The notes beneath the pieces were generated by a model. That model had not been told where the DNA came from, searched no databases, and worked only from the letters and a program-made list of their open reading frames with translations. Source: JACQHM01 sp964535215 (lineage in GTDB: Bacteria > Methylomirabilota > Methylomirabilia > Methylomirabilales > JACQHM01). From it: DNA of 61,892 nucleotides. Positions 23,468 through 32,909 of the stretch are shown here, in pieces (the stretch's first letter is position 1; each line of letters starts with the position of its first letter). The stretch covers positions 1-61,892 of the forward strand of contig CAZHST010000021.1 of assembly GCA_964535215.1 (NCBI GenBank). The letters are read 5' to 3'. A program made the position numbers and the translations under genes.

Positions 23468-25861
23468 GTGGACGCTCACTCGCTAGAGCTGTTGGAGTTT
23501 CCTAGGGTAAGGGAGATCTTGGCCGGGGAAGCTGCCTCGCCTTACGGGGTTAGGGCGGCCCTCGTCCTTCACCCGCTTCCAAGCCTTGAGGCCGCTACGG
23601 CGGCGCTGGAAGAGACCAGTGAGGCCAGGTCCCTCCTGGCCCAGGAGAAGCTCTCGTTTCAGGGGGTTTTTGATTTAAGCCGCCCCTTGAAAAGGGTACG
23701 GCTGGAGGGGTCTCATCTGACTCCTCAGGAGCTTTGGGAGGTCGCCTCGACCCTTTCTGCCGCTCTTCAGCTGAAGGCGGTTATCCAACGCTGCTCTCCG
23801 GCCTACCCGTTCCTTCAACAAAAGGTCCGGCGGATCGTTGCCCTTGATGGGTTGATCGAGGAGATCCACTCGTCCATCGCAGAGGGGGGCTACGTTGTCG
23901 ATACGGCCACCAAGTCCCTTCAGACCCTTCGTCAGGAGATCCTTCACCTCCGTGCCAAGATCCAGGCCCGGCTTCAGGCGATCCTTACCACGCCATCCCT
24001 TCAACCGGTCATCGCTGAACCTCTCATCACCTTACGGAACGACCGATACGTGATCCCTGTGAAGTCCGGTTACCGCCCGTTCCTGAGGGGTATTGTGCAG
24101 GATGCCTCCCAGAGCGGTCAGACGCTCTTTCTGGAACCGGAAGGTGTTGTCGAGCTGAACAACCAGCTTGTCGGGGTTCGCCGGAGGGAGGAGGAGGAGG
24201 TTAAGAGGATCCTTAAGCGTCTGACGGCTAAGATCAGGCAGCATCTCCAGGAGGTCGAGGAAACGCTTGGGGCCTTAGCCGAGCTGGACCTAGCTCTCGC
24301 CAAGGCCAGATTGGCCGATCGGTGGCGGGCCTCCAAGCCGAAGCTCGTTAAGGAGGGGAAGCTCTCCCTCTTGAAGGCGCGTCACCCCCTCCTGCTGGAA
24401 CAAGCCGCTGCACCCCGTACCCCGTACCCTTCGCCTTTGGAAGTGGTACCCATTGATCTATGGGTGGGAGGGGAGTTCAGGGCCTTGATCCTTACCGGAC
24501 CAAACACCGGGGGGAAGACCGTTGCCCTGAAGACGGCAGGGCTCCTCTCAGCCATGGCCCTCTCGGGGCTTCACATCCCTGCGTCCCCTGATAGCCAGGT
24601 CCCTTTCTTCCAAGGGATCTATGCCGACATCGGGGATGAGCAGAGCATCGAACAAAACCTCAGCACCTTCTCCTCTCATCTCTCCCGGGTCTTACGGATG
24701 CTGGAGGTTGCCGACAAGGGATGCCTGCTCTTACTGGACGAGTTGGGGGCGGGGACGGACCCGGCGGAGGGGGCAGCTCTCGGGATCGCCCTTTTGGAAG
24801 GCCTGCTGTCCAAAGGGGCCTTGATCTTGGCCGCCACGCATCTGGATACCATCAAGGCTTACGCCTTCACGCACCCTGAGATGGAGAACGCCTGCACGGA
24901 GTTTGACCTTGACAGTTTGAGGCCCCTGTATAAATTATCTATAGGGTTTACCGGCCGAAGCTATGCCATTGAGGTGGCCGAGCGGTTAGGGCTTCCAGCC
25001 CCTCTAGTCCAGCGGGCCAGAGAGCTTTTGGGGAAACGGGAGGAAGGGATCCCTGCCCTTCTTGATCGGCTTCGGGAGGAACAGGATCGGCTCACGGCCG
25101 AACGGGAGGCTTTGAAGCGGGCCCATGAAGAGGCCGAGGGCCTGAAGGCCCGTTATACGATGCTCCTGGCCGAACTCCAGGCCAAGGAATCCCATCTCCA
25201 CCAGGAGATTAAGCGCCGTCTCCAGGAGCTGGTAGCCTCGGCCAGGAGGGAGGTCGAGCGGCTGGTTGCGGAGATTCGGCGTCGAGAGGGAAGTCGCGAG
25301 GCTGTTAAGCAAGCCAGGGAAACGCTGGAAGGCCTTGAGTCGGTGAACCTTCCTTCCTCCCTGGGGGGGGAGTGGGAAGAGATCCCGGGGTCTTCCGTAG
25401 CAAGTCCTTCCCCCGGGCAGCGGGTCTGGATTAGATCCTTGAAGCGGGAGGGGATTGTGGTAGGCCCCGGTCCCCGGGGGATGGTAGAGGTGCAGCTTCC
25501 CCTTGGGAGAGTCAAGGTTCCCCGTGAAACCCTTGTCTCCATCGAGGAACCCCCTCAACCTTCACCCTTCCCGTCTTCCTCCCTCATCCGCCCTGAGGAA
25601 GTAGAGCTTTCCCCGGAGCTGACCCTCCTCGGGATGACCACCGAGGAGGCGGTGAAGGTTACGGAACGCTATCTGGATGATGCCTTTTTGGCCGGTTTGA
25701 AGCGGGTCAGGATCGTCCATGGAAAAGGGACAGGGGCCTTACGACGGGCCGTGGAGGAGCTGCTGAAGGTCCATCCCCTGGTGGAGGCCTTCCGGTTGGC
25801 CGATTTCAATGAGGGTGGGGCAGGGGCCACGGTCGTCGAGCTCCAGTCGAAGACCGGATGA
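23468..25861 (+). CDS. mutS2: Endonuclease MutS2
   Basis: MutS2 binds branched DNA, limits recombination and in some species acts on stalled ribosomes. The protein of about 797 residues has a MutS-like core with Walker A (LTGPNTGGKTVALKT) and Walker B (LLLLDELGAGTDPAEG), a long charged coiled coil (about 505-620) and a C-terminal Smr nuclease domain with VRIVHGKGTGALRRAV. Start: a TTG at 23432 lies inside the terminator U tract and is rejected; GTG at 23459 or 23468 begins just before the conserved DAHSLELLEFPRV. The gene ends with an ATGA overlap with dnaG. Confidence 0.93.
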   Translation: MDAHSLELLEFPRVREILAGEAASPYGVRAALVLHPLPSLEAATAALEETSEARSLLAQEKLSFQGVFDLSRPLKRVRLEGSHLTPQELWEVASTLSAALQLKAVIQRCSPAYPFLQQKVRRIVALDGLIEEIHSSIAEGGYVVDTATKSLQTLRQEILHLRAKIQARLQAILTTPSLQPVIAEPLITLRNDRYVIPVKSGYRPFLRGIVQDASQSGQTLFLEPEGVVELNNQLVGVRRREEEEVKRILKRLTAKIRQHLQEVEETLGALAELDLALAKARLADRWRASKPKLVKEGKLSLLKARHPLLLEQAAAPRTPYPSPLEVVPIDLWVGGEFRALILTGPNTGGKTVALKTAGLLSAMALSGLHIPASPDSQVPFFQGIYADIGDEQSIEQNLSTFSSHLSRVLRMLEVADKGCLLLLDELGAGTDPAEGAALGIALLEGLLSKGALILAATHLDTIKAYAFTHPEMENACTEFDLDSLRPLYKLSIGFTGRSYAIEVAERLGLPAPLVQRARELLGKREEGIPALLDRLREEQDRLTAEREALKRAHEEAEGLKARYTMLLAELQAKESHLHQEIKRRLQELVASARREVERLVAEIRRREGSREAVKQARETLEGLESVNLPSSLGGEWEEIPGSSVASPSPGQRVWIRSLKREGIVVGPGPRGMVEVQLPLGRVKVPRETLVSIEEPPQPSPFPSSSLIRPEEVELSPELTLLGMTTEEAVKVTERYLDDAFLAGLKRVRIVHGKGTGALRRAVEELLKVHPLVEAFRLADFNEGGAGATVVELQSKTG

Positions 25862-27594
25862 GCGACTTTATCCCAGGGGATGTGGTAACTCGGGTGATCG
25901 CCGCGAACGACATCGTGGAGGTCATCCAGGGCTATCTGCCGTTGAAGCCGGCAGGCCGTCACTACAAAGCGCTTTGCCCTTTCCACGCGGAGAAGACCCC
26001 TTCCTTCGTTGTCAACCCGGAGAAGCAGATCTTCAAGTGTTTTGGCTGCGGGGAGGGAGGAGACGTCGTTACCTTCTTGATGAAGCAGGAGCGCTTCACG
26101 TTTCCTGAGGCGATTCGGCACCTGGCGGGTCGCGCCGGCATCCCCCTCCCCCTTAGGAAAGGGACCCGGGGCGGTGAAGGGCGCCTGGCCCTTTATGACG
26201 TTCATCATCTGGCGTGTGACTATTTCAGGCGGAATCTCAGGCAACCGGAGGGGGCCCGGGCCCGGGGGTATCTGGAGAGCCGGGGGGTCACGGAGGAGGT
26301 GGCCGAGCGGTTCCTGTTGGGCTACGCTCCCCCTGCGTGGGATGGCCTCCTCCGGTATCTCGGCCAGCGGGGTTTTTCGCCGTCCCTTTTAGAACAAGCT
26401 GGCCTGGTCATCCCCCGGGCGGGAAGGGAAGGATACTATGACCGTTTCCGGGATCGCCTGATGATCCCAATCCAGGATGGAAGCGGTCGGGTGATCGGCT
26501 TCGGAGGGCGGAGTCTGGACGGCTCCGAACCCAAATACCTGAACTCGCCGGAGACACCCCTCTACCGGAAGGGGAGTTCCCTCTACGGCCTGAACCTGGC
26601 CGCTCCCCATATCCGGGAGCGGAGGGCCGCTATCGTCGTCGAGGGGTACTTTGACCTGATCACCCTCCACGTCCATGGGTTTGTGAATAGCGTGGCGGTC
26701 CTGGGCACGGCCCTGACGGGGGAGCAGGCGAGGCTCCTGGCTCGATACGCCGACCGGATTCTCCTCACCTTCGATCCCGATACAGCCGGGTTAGCGGCAA
26801 CAAGACGTTTGGTGAGGATCGTTGTTGGGGAGGGTCTCGAATGCCTGGTTGTTGATGACCTTCCTGAGGGCAAGGATCCCGATCTGTTCATCCGGGAGCA
26901 GGGGGCCCAGGCCTTTGGTGAGGCCGTTTCCCGGGCGAAGGATCTGGTCACGTTCCTGCTGGACCGGCGGGTTTCGGGCTTCGATCTGGGGACGATTGAG
27001 GGGCAGGAGAAAGCGGTGAACGCTGCCTTGCCCCTTTTGGCCATCATCGAAAACCCGGTGATGCGATCCCGCTATGTCCAGGAATTGGCTCAGAAGGTTG
27101 GGATCTCCAATCTCGCGATTGTCGAGGGGTTGAACCGGTTGCTCGCTCAGGGGGAGAGGGGGTCTGAGAAACCGCTAGTCCCCCTGAAACCCAAGGTACC
27201 GGCCTCGGCTGAATGGATCCTCCTCCACATTGCCCTCCACGACCAGGGGTTTCGGGAGCGGATCTTCGGGGTCCTCGAGCCGGAGGATTTCGAAGATCCG
27301 GTCTTGAAAAGGGTCTTCCTCCTTCAGAGACAGGCGGGAGGAGGGACAGAGGAGATCCCCATCAGTCAGCAGGATCACGACGTCAGGGAGGTGCTTGCCG
27401 AGTTTTTGGCCACGGATCTCTCAGCGTACGAGGGGGTGTTAGAGAAGGTCGTGGCCGATTGCCTCGACCGCGTGAAGGAGAGGCGGGGGAGAAGGGAGCG
27501 GGAATGGCTTCGGAAGCGCCTGGCGGAGGCCGAACGCTCCGGAGATCGAGCGGCGGTCGAGGAGATCCTAAAAGGATTTCAGCGGGGCCGGTAG
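25858..27594 (+). CDS. dnaG: DNA primase
   Basis: Primase makes RNA primers for replication. The 578-residue protein has the CHC2 zinc-binding domain (C40, H43, C61, C64 in KALCPFH and FKCFGCGEGG), the catalytic Toprim domain with the acidic motifs IVVEGYFDLIT and LTFDPDTAGL, and a short helicase-binding C-terminal part ending about 30 residues after the last conserved helix. The ATG overlaps the mutS2 stop, so translation is coupled. rpoD follows after 232 bases containing no clear promoter. Confidence 0.96.
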   Translation: MSDFIPGDVVTRVIAANDIVEVIQGYLPLKPAGRHYKALCPFHAEKTPSFVVNPEKQIFKCFGCGEGGDVVTFLMKQERFTFPEAIRHLAGRAGIPLPLRKGTRGGEGRLALYDVHHLACDYFRRNLRQPEGARARGYLESRGVTEEVAERFLLGYAPPAWDGLLRYLGQRGFSPSLLEQAGLVIPRAGREGYYDRFRDRLMIPIQDGSGRVIGFGGRSLDGSEPKYLNSPETPLYRKGSSLYGLNLAAPHIRERRAAIVVEGYFDLITLHVHGFVNSVAVLGTALTGEQARLLARYADRILLTFDPDTAGLAATRRLVRIVVGEGLECLVVDDLPEGKDPDLFIREQGAQAFGEAVSRAKDLVTFLLDRRVSGFDLGTIEGQEKAVNAALPLLAIIENPVMRSRYVQELAQKVGISNLAIVEGLNRLLAQGERGSEKPLVPLKPKVPASAEWILLHIALHDQGFRERIFGVLEPEDFEDPVLKRVFLLQRQAGGGTEEIPISQQDHDVREVLAEFLATDLSAYEGVLEKVVADCLDRVKERRGRREREWLRKRLAEAERSGDRAAVEEILKGFQRGR

Positions 27595-27826
27595 GTCTCC
27601 TGACGGGTGTGTCATCCGGGGAGAAGGTTTTCGGTAAGGGTCTGGTCCGCGAGGCCCAACAGACTTTTTGAGGGCTTTCTTGCCAGAAGGATGGCGGTGG
27701 GGGATGGGGCTTGCCGGAGGCGGTGGCCCTCGTTCTCCGGATCGGGGGAGCATGAAGGATGGCCGAACAAGGGCTTAGGGGAAGGTCGGGGCCCTAATCT
27801 TTGAAGGAAAGAAGGGATCTTTCGAG

Positions 27827-29515
27827 ATGAGCGATATCCTGCCAGAGGAGATGACGTCGGAACGGATCGACGACATCCTGGACCTCTTCGACGAGATGGA
27901 TCTCACGGTCCAGATGGCCCAGGAAGAGAAGGCCGAGGAGGTCCTCTCGGAAGCCGAACCTCTTCCTGATGAGGAAACCCCAGAGGTGGAGACGGACTTT
28001 GAACCCTCAGGGGGGCGGACCGATGATCCGGTCAGGATGTACCTCCGGGAGATGGGGAAGACCCCTCTCTTGACCCGGGAAGGGGAGATTGCCATTGCCA
28101 AGAGGATCGAGGAGGGGCGGAGGCAAGTAGCCGAGGCGGTTTGCCGGGCCGGTGTCGCTGTTCGGGAGATTATCGCCTTGGGGGATCGGATCCTCCAGAA
28201 TCCTCCCCAGATGCGGATCGGTGACCTCTTAGCCCTCTCGGACTTTGACGAGATCTCGGAGCAGAAAGAGCGGGAACTGATCGCTGAGGTTGCCCCTATT
28301 ATCGAGGGTCTCCGGGCCGAGCAGGCAAAGCTTGACGAGCTTCGAAAGCAGCTTCAGCGGGGGATCGGTCGGTTCGGCCAGGCGAAAATCGAGAGGCTCA
28401 AGGCGGAGATCGCCGAGCGCCGGGAGAACCAGGCCAAACTGATGCAGAAGCTGAGCCTCAACCCGAAGGTCATCGAGCGGATCGTGACCCGGATGAGGCA
28501 CTTCCTGGAGCGGATCGAGCAGGGGGAACGGGAGATCAAGGAGATTGCCCGGGCGAACAAGCTTACCCTGAACGACCTGAAGGTCCTCACCGGCCAGGGG
28601 AAGGGACGGTCCAAGGCCATCCAGGCGATTCTCCAGCGGACCAAGCTCACCCGAAAGGAGCTGGCCGCGGTTGTGGAGGCCGTTGAGAACGTCAAGCGCA
28701 AGATCCGCCGGGTAGAGCTGGAGGCGGATGCCTCGGCCAAGGAGCTGAAGGAACTCCTCGTGGCCATCACGGAGGGGGAACAGAAGGCCCTTCAGGCCAA
28801 GAGGGAGATGATCGAGGCGAACCTCCGGCTTGTCATCTCCATCGCGAAGAAGTATACCAACCGGGGCCTCCAGTTTTTGGACCTGATCCAGGAGGGGAAC
28901 ATCGGCCTGATGCGGGCCGTGGACAAGTTCGAGTACCACCGGGGGTACAAGTTCTCGACCTACGCCACCTGGTGGATCCGCCAGGCCATCACCAGGGCCA
29001 TTGCTGACCAGGCCCGGACCATCCGGATCCCGGTCCACATGATCGAGACCATCAACAAGCTTATTCGCGCATCCCGACAGCTTGTCCAGGAGTACGGCCG
29101 TGAACCCAATCCTGAAGAGATTGCTCAGAAGATTGACCTCCCCGTGGAGAAGGTGAGGAAGGTGCTGAAGATCGCCCAGGAGCCGATCTCCCTGGAAACC
29201 CCCATTGGCGAGGAGGAGGACTCGCACCTGGGGGACTTCATCGAGGATAAGACGGCCATCTCCCCCATTGATGCGGTCATCGGGGCGAACCTGTCCCAGC
29301 AGACAAAGGAGGTGTTGGAGACCCTGACACCTCGGGAGAAACGGGTCCTCGAACTTCGGTTCGGGATCGGGACGGGATCCGACCATACCCTGGAGGAGGT
29401 CGGGCAGCAGTTCGACGTGACCAGGGAACGCATCCGTCAGATCGAGGCCAAGGCGCTTCGAAAGCTGCGGCACCCAACCCGCTCCAAGAAACTCCGGAGC
29501 TTTGTCGAGGCATGA
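27827..29515 (+). CDS. rpoD: Primary RNA polymerase sigma factor (sigma-70)
   Basis: The 562-residue protein opens with an acidic segment corresponding to a short region 1.1 (about 1-60), then region 1.2 (DPVRMYLREMGKTPLLTREG), and a non-conserved region of about 200 residues rich in charged helices. Region 2 follows (NLRLVISIAKKYTNRGLQFL, YKFSTYATWWIRQAITRAI), then region 3 (EEIAQKIDLP) and region 4 (TLEEVGQQFDVTRERIRQIE). This is the full set for a housekeeping sigma factor, able to read the TTGACA-N17-TATAAT-like promoters seen elsewhere here. An in-frame upstream start is not evident. A short hairpin and a tRNA follow. Confidence 0.97.
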   Translation: MSDILPEEMTSERIDDILDLFDEMDLTVQMAQEEKAEEVLSEAEPLPDEETPEVETDFEPSGGRTDDPVRMYLREMGKTPLLTREGEIAIAKRIEEGRRQVAEAVCRAGVAVREIIALGDRILQNPPQMRIGDLLALSDFDEISEQKERELIAEVAPIIEGLRAEQAKLDELRKQLQRGIGRFGQAKIERLKAEIAERRENQAKLMQKLSLNPKVIERIVTRMRHFLERIEQGEREIKEIARANKLTLNDLKVLTGQGKGRSKAIQAILQRTKLTRKELAAVVEAVENVKRKIRRVELEADASAKELKELLVAITEGEQKALQAKREMIEANLRLVISIAKKYTNRGLQFLDLIQEGNIGLMRAVDKFEYHRGYKFSTYATWWIRQAITRAIADQARTIRIPVHMIETINKLIRASRQLVQEYGREPNPEEIAQKIDLPVEKVRKVLKIAQEPISLETPIGEEEDSHLGDFIEDKTAISPIDAVIGANLSQQTKEVLETLTPREKRVLELRFGIGTGSDHTLEEVGQQFDVTRERIRQIEAKALRKLRHPTRSKKLRSFVEA

Positions 29516-29546
29516 GGGCTGGCAGGTAGAGGGCTGGGGATGGAGG

Positions 29547-29566
29547 CCTGCCCCCTTCCGGGCAGG
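29547..29566 (+). terminator. Hairpin between rpoD and tRNA-CAU
   Basis: CCTGCCC (29547-29553), loop CCTTCC, GGGCAGG (29560-29566): a perfect GC stem four bases before the tRNA. It has no U tract, so termination is doubtful. It may instead mark an RNA-processing site releasing the tRNA from the rpoD message. Confidence 0.35.
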
Positions 29567-29569
29567 TTG

Positions 29570-29644
29570 GGGCCCATAGCTCAGCGGCAGAGCGACTGAC
29601 TCATAATCAGTTGGTCGGAGGTTCGAATCCTCCTGGGCCCACCA
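29570..29644 (+). tRNA. tRNA with CAT anticodon (Met elongator or Ile2)
   Basis: The 75-base cloverleaf includes CCA: acceptor GGGCCCA/TGGGCCC, D stem GCTC/GAGC, anticodon stem ACTGA/TCAGT with loop CTCATAA, T arm GGAGG-TTCGAAT-CCTCC. The anticodon CAT serves elongator methionine or, if the C is lysidinylated, isoleucine AUA. The GGGCCCA acceptor start recalls many Ile2 genes, but identity cannot be settled by eye. It is not an initiator, since the first acceptor pair G-C is intact. Confidence 0.93.
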
Positions 29645-29738
29645 TTGGCCTTGTCTTGCATGGTGGAATGTGCTAGGTTTCTGATGCGGTGGGCTCTCAC
29701 GCCCTCTTCTCATCCAGGGCTCTTTCAGCGAACATCCC

Positions 29739-30497
29739 ATGTGGCAAGGGCTCAAACAGCTCATCCAGCTCCAGCAGCTTGATCTCGCCATTGGCAGGAA
29801 GGATGTGGCGGTGAAGGCGATTCCTGCCCAGATTCAATCGCTGGAGGAGAACGTCAAGCGGGCAAAGGCTGCTTTGGACAAGGCCAAGGTCCAGGCCGAT
29901 CTGTTGCAGAAGCAGCGGCGGGACAAGGAACGGGAGCTGGAGGATCTTACCCATGAGCTGAAGAGGCGACAGGCCCGCCTCTTCGAGGTGAGGAAGAACG
30001 AGGAGTACACCGCTGTCCTCAAAGAGATCGAGATCTACAAGGAGAAGATTTCTACCGTGGAGGAGGAGATCCTGATCCTCTTCGACAAGATTGAGGAAGC
30101 GGGCAGGGCCCTGAAGGCGGCTGAAGCAGCGTTCAAGCGCGAGGAAGAGGAGTTCCAACGGGCCAAGGCTATCAAAGAGGCCGAGCTGACGACCCTGACA
30201 GGTGACCTGGCGGCCCTCCAACGGATCCGGCAGGCCCAGGCCCAGGCCGTTGATGCCTCCCTCTACCAAACCTATACCCGCCTTCTGAAGAGCCGGGATG
30301 GCCTCGCCGTGGCGGAGGTCAAGGTCGAACGGCGGAAGGTGAAGGCCTTGGGCAGCTCCGAGGACCGGGAGGAGACGGTGGCTTCCTGCAGCGGTTGCTA
30401 TGTGGCCCTGACCCCCCAGGCCTATAATGAGGTCCGCCGGAACGAGAGACTCATCACCTGCGAGAACTGTCAACGGATCCTCTACTACAAAGGCTGA
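29739..30497 (+). CDS. Coiled-coil protein with C-terminal C4 zinc ribbon
   Basis: Roughly 190 residues of coiled coil (from LIQLQQLDLAIGRKD through ERELEDLTHELKRRQARLFE) are followed by a zinc ribbon with SCSGCYVALTPQ and CENCQRILYYKG (two C-x2-C knuckles 22 residues apart). This is the CT398/zf-RING_7 family, present in many bacteria without a settled function and proposed to bind nucleic acid or act in a flagellar or cell-envelope process. It overlaps the next gene's start by one or two bases, so it is cotranscribed with RNase HI. The ATG at 29739 has a weak ribosome site. Confidence 0.85.
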   Translation: MWQGLKQLIQLQQLDLAIGRKDVAVKAIPAQIQSLEENVKRAKAALDKAKVQADLLQKQRRDKERELEDLTHELKRRQARLFEVRKNEEYTAVLKEIEIYKEKISTVEEEILILFDKIEEAGRALKAAEAAFKREEEEFQRAKAIKEAELTTLTGDLAALQRIRQAQAQAVDASLYQTYTRLLKSRDGLAVAEVKVERRKVKALGSSEDREETVASCSGCYVALTPQAYNEVRRNERLITCENCQRILYYKG

Positions 30498-31057
30498 TGG
30501 CGGGTGCGAAAGGTGAGGGGCTGGATGTCGGAAACCTAAGAGAAGTTAGGGTGCCGGGCCTCGAAGGTCGAAGATCTCAAGGCGGGCCAAGAAGGAGATC
30601 CAGCATCAAGGCTCCAACATCCCATGTCCGCTCGTTGATCATCTATGTGGATGGTGCCTCCCGGGGCAACCCCGGCCCAGCAGGGGTGGGTGTCCTCCTC
30701 CAGGGGACTGATGGGGTTTTTAGGAGGGAGCTCTTCGAGTACATCGGGGAGGCGACGAACAATGTGGCAGAGTACCGGGCCCTCCTCCTCGCCCTCCGAA
30801 AAGCCAGGGCCCTCGGTGTAAAAGCTGTAACCGTCTTCTCCGACTCGGAGCTGCTGGTCAAGCAGCTTAAAGGGGAATACCGGGTAAGGGACCCGAAGCT
30901 CCTGGCCCTTCACCAAAAGGTCCTCACATACCTCCCCTTTATTCCCTCCTTCCGGGTCGAACACGTGACCCGTGAGCTGAATCAGAAGGCCGATGAGTTG
31001 GCCAATCGGGCCATTGACCAGGCCCTGAAGAAAGGTGGGCCAGGGAGGTCACGGTGA
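30497..31057 (+). CDS. rnhA: Ribonuclease HI
   Basis: RNase HI removes RNA from RNA-DNA hybrids. The catalytic acids are all present: D in YVDGASRGNPGPA, E in NNVAEYRALLLAL, D in FSDSELLVKQL and D in NQKADELANRAI. The domain is the compact form without the basic handle loop found in E. coli RNase HI. About 43 extra residues precede it if the ATG that overlaps the zinc-ribbon stop is used. They are Gly/Arg-rich and look unstructured, so the real start may lie closer to the domain. Confidence 0.9.
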   Translation: MAGAKGEGLDVGNLREVRVPGLEGRRSQGGPRRRSSIKAPTSHVRSLIIYVDGASRGNPGPAGVGVLLQGTDGVFRRELFEYIGEATNNVAEYRALLLALRKARALGVKAVTVFSDSELLVKQLKGEYRVRDPKLLALHQKVLTYLPFIPSFRVEHVTRELNQKADELANRAIDQALKKGGPGRSR

Positions 31058-31121
31058 TGACCGGAATCTTCTGGGGCGGACGGATCGGTCCACGGTCCAA
31101 GGTTGAGGGGGAGCGGTTTCC

Positions 31122-31643
31122 ATGGGGAGAAAACGCTTTGGCGGCCGGGAGGGTTTAAAGGCCCCTGTCCCCGTTCAAGAAGCGATCGAACGTTTGCTAG
31201 AGAAGGCGGGGTTGCGCGGGGGGGTCGAAGAGCTCCGCATCCTCGGCTGCTGGAACGAGGTCGTGGGGGAGCAGGTCAGCCGGAGGGCCAAACCCGATGG
31301 CCTGAAAGGGGGTCGCCTCTACGTCATCGTCGAAGACCCCATCTGGCTCCATCAGTTGAGCCTTTTGAAGCCAGCGCTTATTGCCTCCTTAAACGAGCGC
31401 CTCGGCCGCCCCGTGGTCAAGGAACTGTACCTGAAGGTTGGGAAACTGCCATCAGCCTCGACAGCGGAATCCCCCACCCGCTCTCCCGATCCCTCCATCA
31501 GGGTGGAAGCTTTGGATGCGCTCTTGGCCCCGGTTCGGGACCTCCCCTGTGAAGCGGTTCTCCGTCGGCTCCTTACCCGGTTGCTCACTGATGAGAAAAA
31601 GAGACACCCTGTTGCATCCCGGTCACACCTTGGGGCTTCCTGA
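31122..31643 (+). CDS. DUF721 / DciA-like protein
   Basis: The 173-residue protein carries the DUF721 core (LRILGCWNEVVGEQVSRRAK, GGRLYVIVEDPIWLHQLSLL, LNERLGRPVVKELYLKVG), followed by a Ser/Pro-rich linker and a helical tail. This family includes DciA, the replicative-helicase loader of bacteria that lack DnaC. Loading DnaB is therefore the likely job, although the fold is shared with more distant proteins. It stands near rnhA and some kilobases from dnaG. The ATG at 31122 has no strong site upstream; GGTTGAGGGGGAG lies just ahead at useful distance. Confidence 0.8.
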   Translation: MGRKRFGGREGLKAPVPVQEAIERLLEKAGLRGGVEELRILGCWNEVVGEQVSRRAKPDGLKGGRLYVIVEDPIWLHQLSLLKPALIASLNERLGRPVVKELYLKVGKLPSASTAESPTRSPDPSIRVEALDALLAPVRDLPCEAVLRRLLTRLLTDEKKRHPVASRSHLGAS

Positions 31644-31814
31644 TCGGTTCCCCTGATGGTCCCTGGCCCTCCTCTCCACGAAACCCTTTGATTTCTTTGA
31701 AGGATTTTGAGAGTCACCCCATGCCTTTTCTTGGTATAGAACTTGCTTGATTTCTTATTGCAGTTTCACCTGTAGGAATGGTGGCTCTTTTTATCTTCGG
31801 AAAGGAGTGGTTCT

Positions 31815-32732
31815 TTGGGTGTCCAACAGACGATCCAGGAGTCGGTCAGTTGCGAGGGGATTGGTCTTCATACCGGCAAGTTGGCAAAGCTCACCTTAAA
31901 CCCTGCCCCTGAGGGGTTCGGGATTGTCTTCTGGCGGAGCGATCTCGGTCGGGAAGCCCTGGTCCCGGCGACGCCGGACAACATCGCCGACGTGAACTAC
32001 TCAACGACCCTGGCAAAAGATGGGGTCGAGGTTCGGACGGTTGAGCACCTGATGGCTGCCCTCTCCGGGCTGGGGGTGGATAATCTCTTGATAGAGCTGG
32101 AGGGGGTGGAGGTCCCCGCCATGGACGGCTCGGCCGCCCCCTTTGTCGAGCTCATCCTGAAGGCCGGCCTGAAGAAACAGCGGGCTTCCAGGACCCCTCT
32201 CTGGATCAAAAAGCCAATCACGATCAACCTGGAGAACCGGGGCCTCCAGTTGGTCCCTTCGAGGACCTTCAAGGTGATTTACACGATGGCCTTTGAGCAT
32301 CCCCTCCTGGGCGAGCAGACGGTGGCCCTGTCGGTAACCCCCGAGACCTTTGTCAAGGAGATCGCTCCAGCCAGGACCTACGGGTTCCTAAAGGATGTGG
32401 AACGCTTGAGGAAGCTCGGCCTAGCCAGGGGAGGCTCCCTCCGGAACGCCGTTATTATCGGCGAGGTGGGTCCCCTCAACGGGCCCCTCCGGTACCGGGA
32501 CGAGCTGGTCCGGCATAAGATCCTGGACCTGGTAGGGGATCTGTATCTTTTAGGACGACCCGTTGTCGGGACCGTCATCGCTTACGGTGCTGGTCACCTC
32601 CTCCACGCCAAGCTGGTGAAGGAGCTCCAGCGACAGCTTCGGGAGGAGCAGGTCAGCGCCGTTGTTGACCGTCGGGCGGCCTCTTTCCTCCCACCCTCTG
32701 AATCGCTCCGGCCTCTCCCCGCTCCCCGCTAA
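31815..32732 (+). CDS. lpxC: UDP-3-O-acyl-GlcNAc deacetylase LpxC
   Basis: LpxC catalyses the first committed step of lipid A synthesis, so the organism makes lipopolysaccharide. The 305-residue protein shows EHLMAALSGLGVDNLLIEL (zinc His), the mid-protein PAMDGSAAPFVE, and the second zinc/catalytic cluster HKILDLVGDLYLLGRPVVG, followed by AYGAGHLLHAKLVKEL. GIGLHTGK near the start is also conserved. TTG at 31815 is used: AAAGGAG is seven bases ahead and no better start exists. It ends 177 bases before the DUF4390 gene and is not linked here to other lpx genes. Confidence 0.96.
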   Translation: MGVQQTIQESVSCEGIGLHTGKLAKLTLNPAPEGFGIVFWRSDLGREALVPATPDNIADVNYSTTLAKDGVEVRTVEHLMAALSGLGVDNLLIELEGVEVPAMDGSAAPFVELILKAGLKKQRASRTPLWIKKPITINLENRGLQLVPSRTFKVIYTMAFEHPLLGEQTVALSVTPETFVKEIAPARTYGFLKDVERLRKLGLARGGSLRNAVIIGEVGPLNGPLRYRDELVRHKILDLVGDLYLLGRPVVGTVIAYGAGHLLHAKLVKELQRQLREEQVSAVVDRRAASFLPPSESLRPLPAPR

Positions 32733-32771
32733 GGGGACTATGCCTGCCTTTCCGCCCCTCTGAAATTGTCC

Positions 32772-32800
32772 TTGCAATCGCTGGCTGTTTTCGCTATAGT
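32772..32800 (+). promoter_or_regulatory. Promoter for the DUF4390-ntrY-ntrC operon
   Basis: TTGCAA (32772-32777) and TATAGT (32795-32800) are exactly 17 bases apart, 110 bases ahead of the chosen DUF4390 start. A transcript start near 32807 is expected. Confidence 0.6.
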
Positions 32801-32909
32801 AACTCCGATATTTTTCGCCCACCTTTCCGTTCACCCTCCGTATAGCGCCCCTTCGGAACCTAAAATGGGTTCAGGCGCCTCGGCAGGGTCTTCAGCTGAT
32901 GGACGGGCG

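Noticed and set aside
28229..29791. 520-codon minus-strand frame opposite rpoD
   Set aside because: It mirrors the sigma factor and crosses the tRNA; low-complexity L/P-rich product without known motifs.
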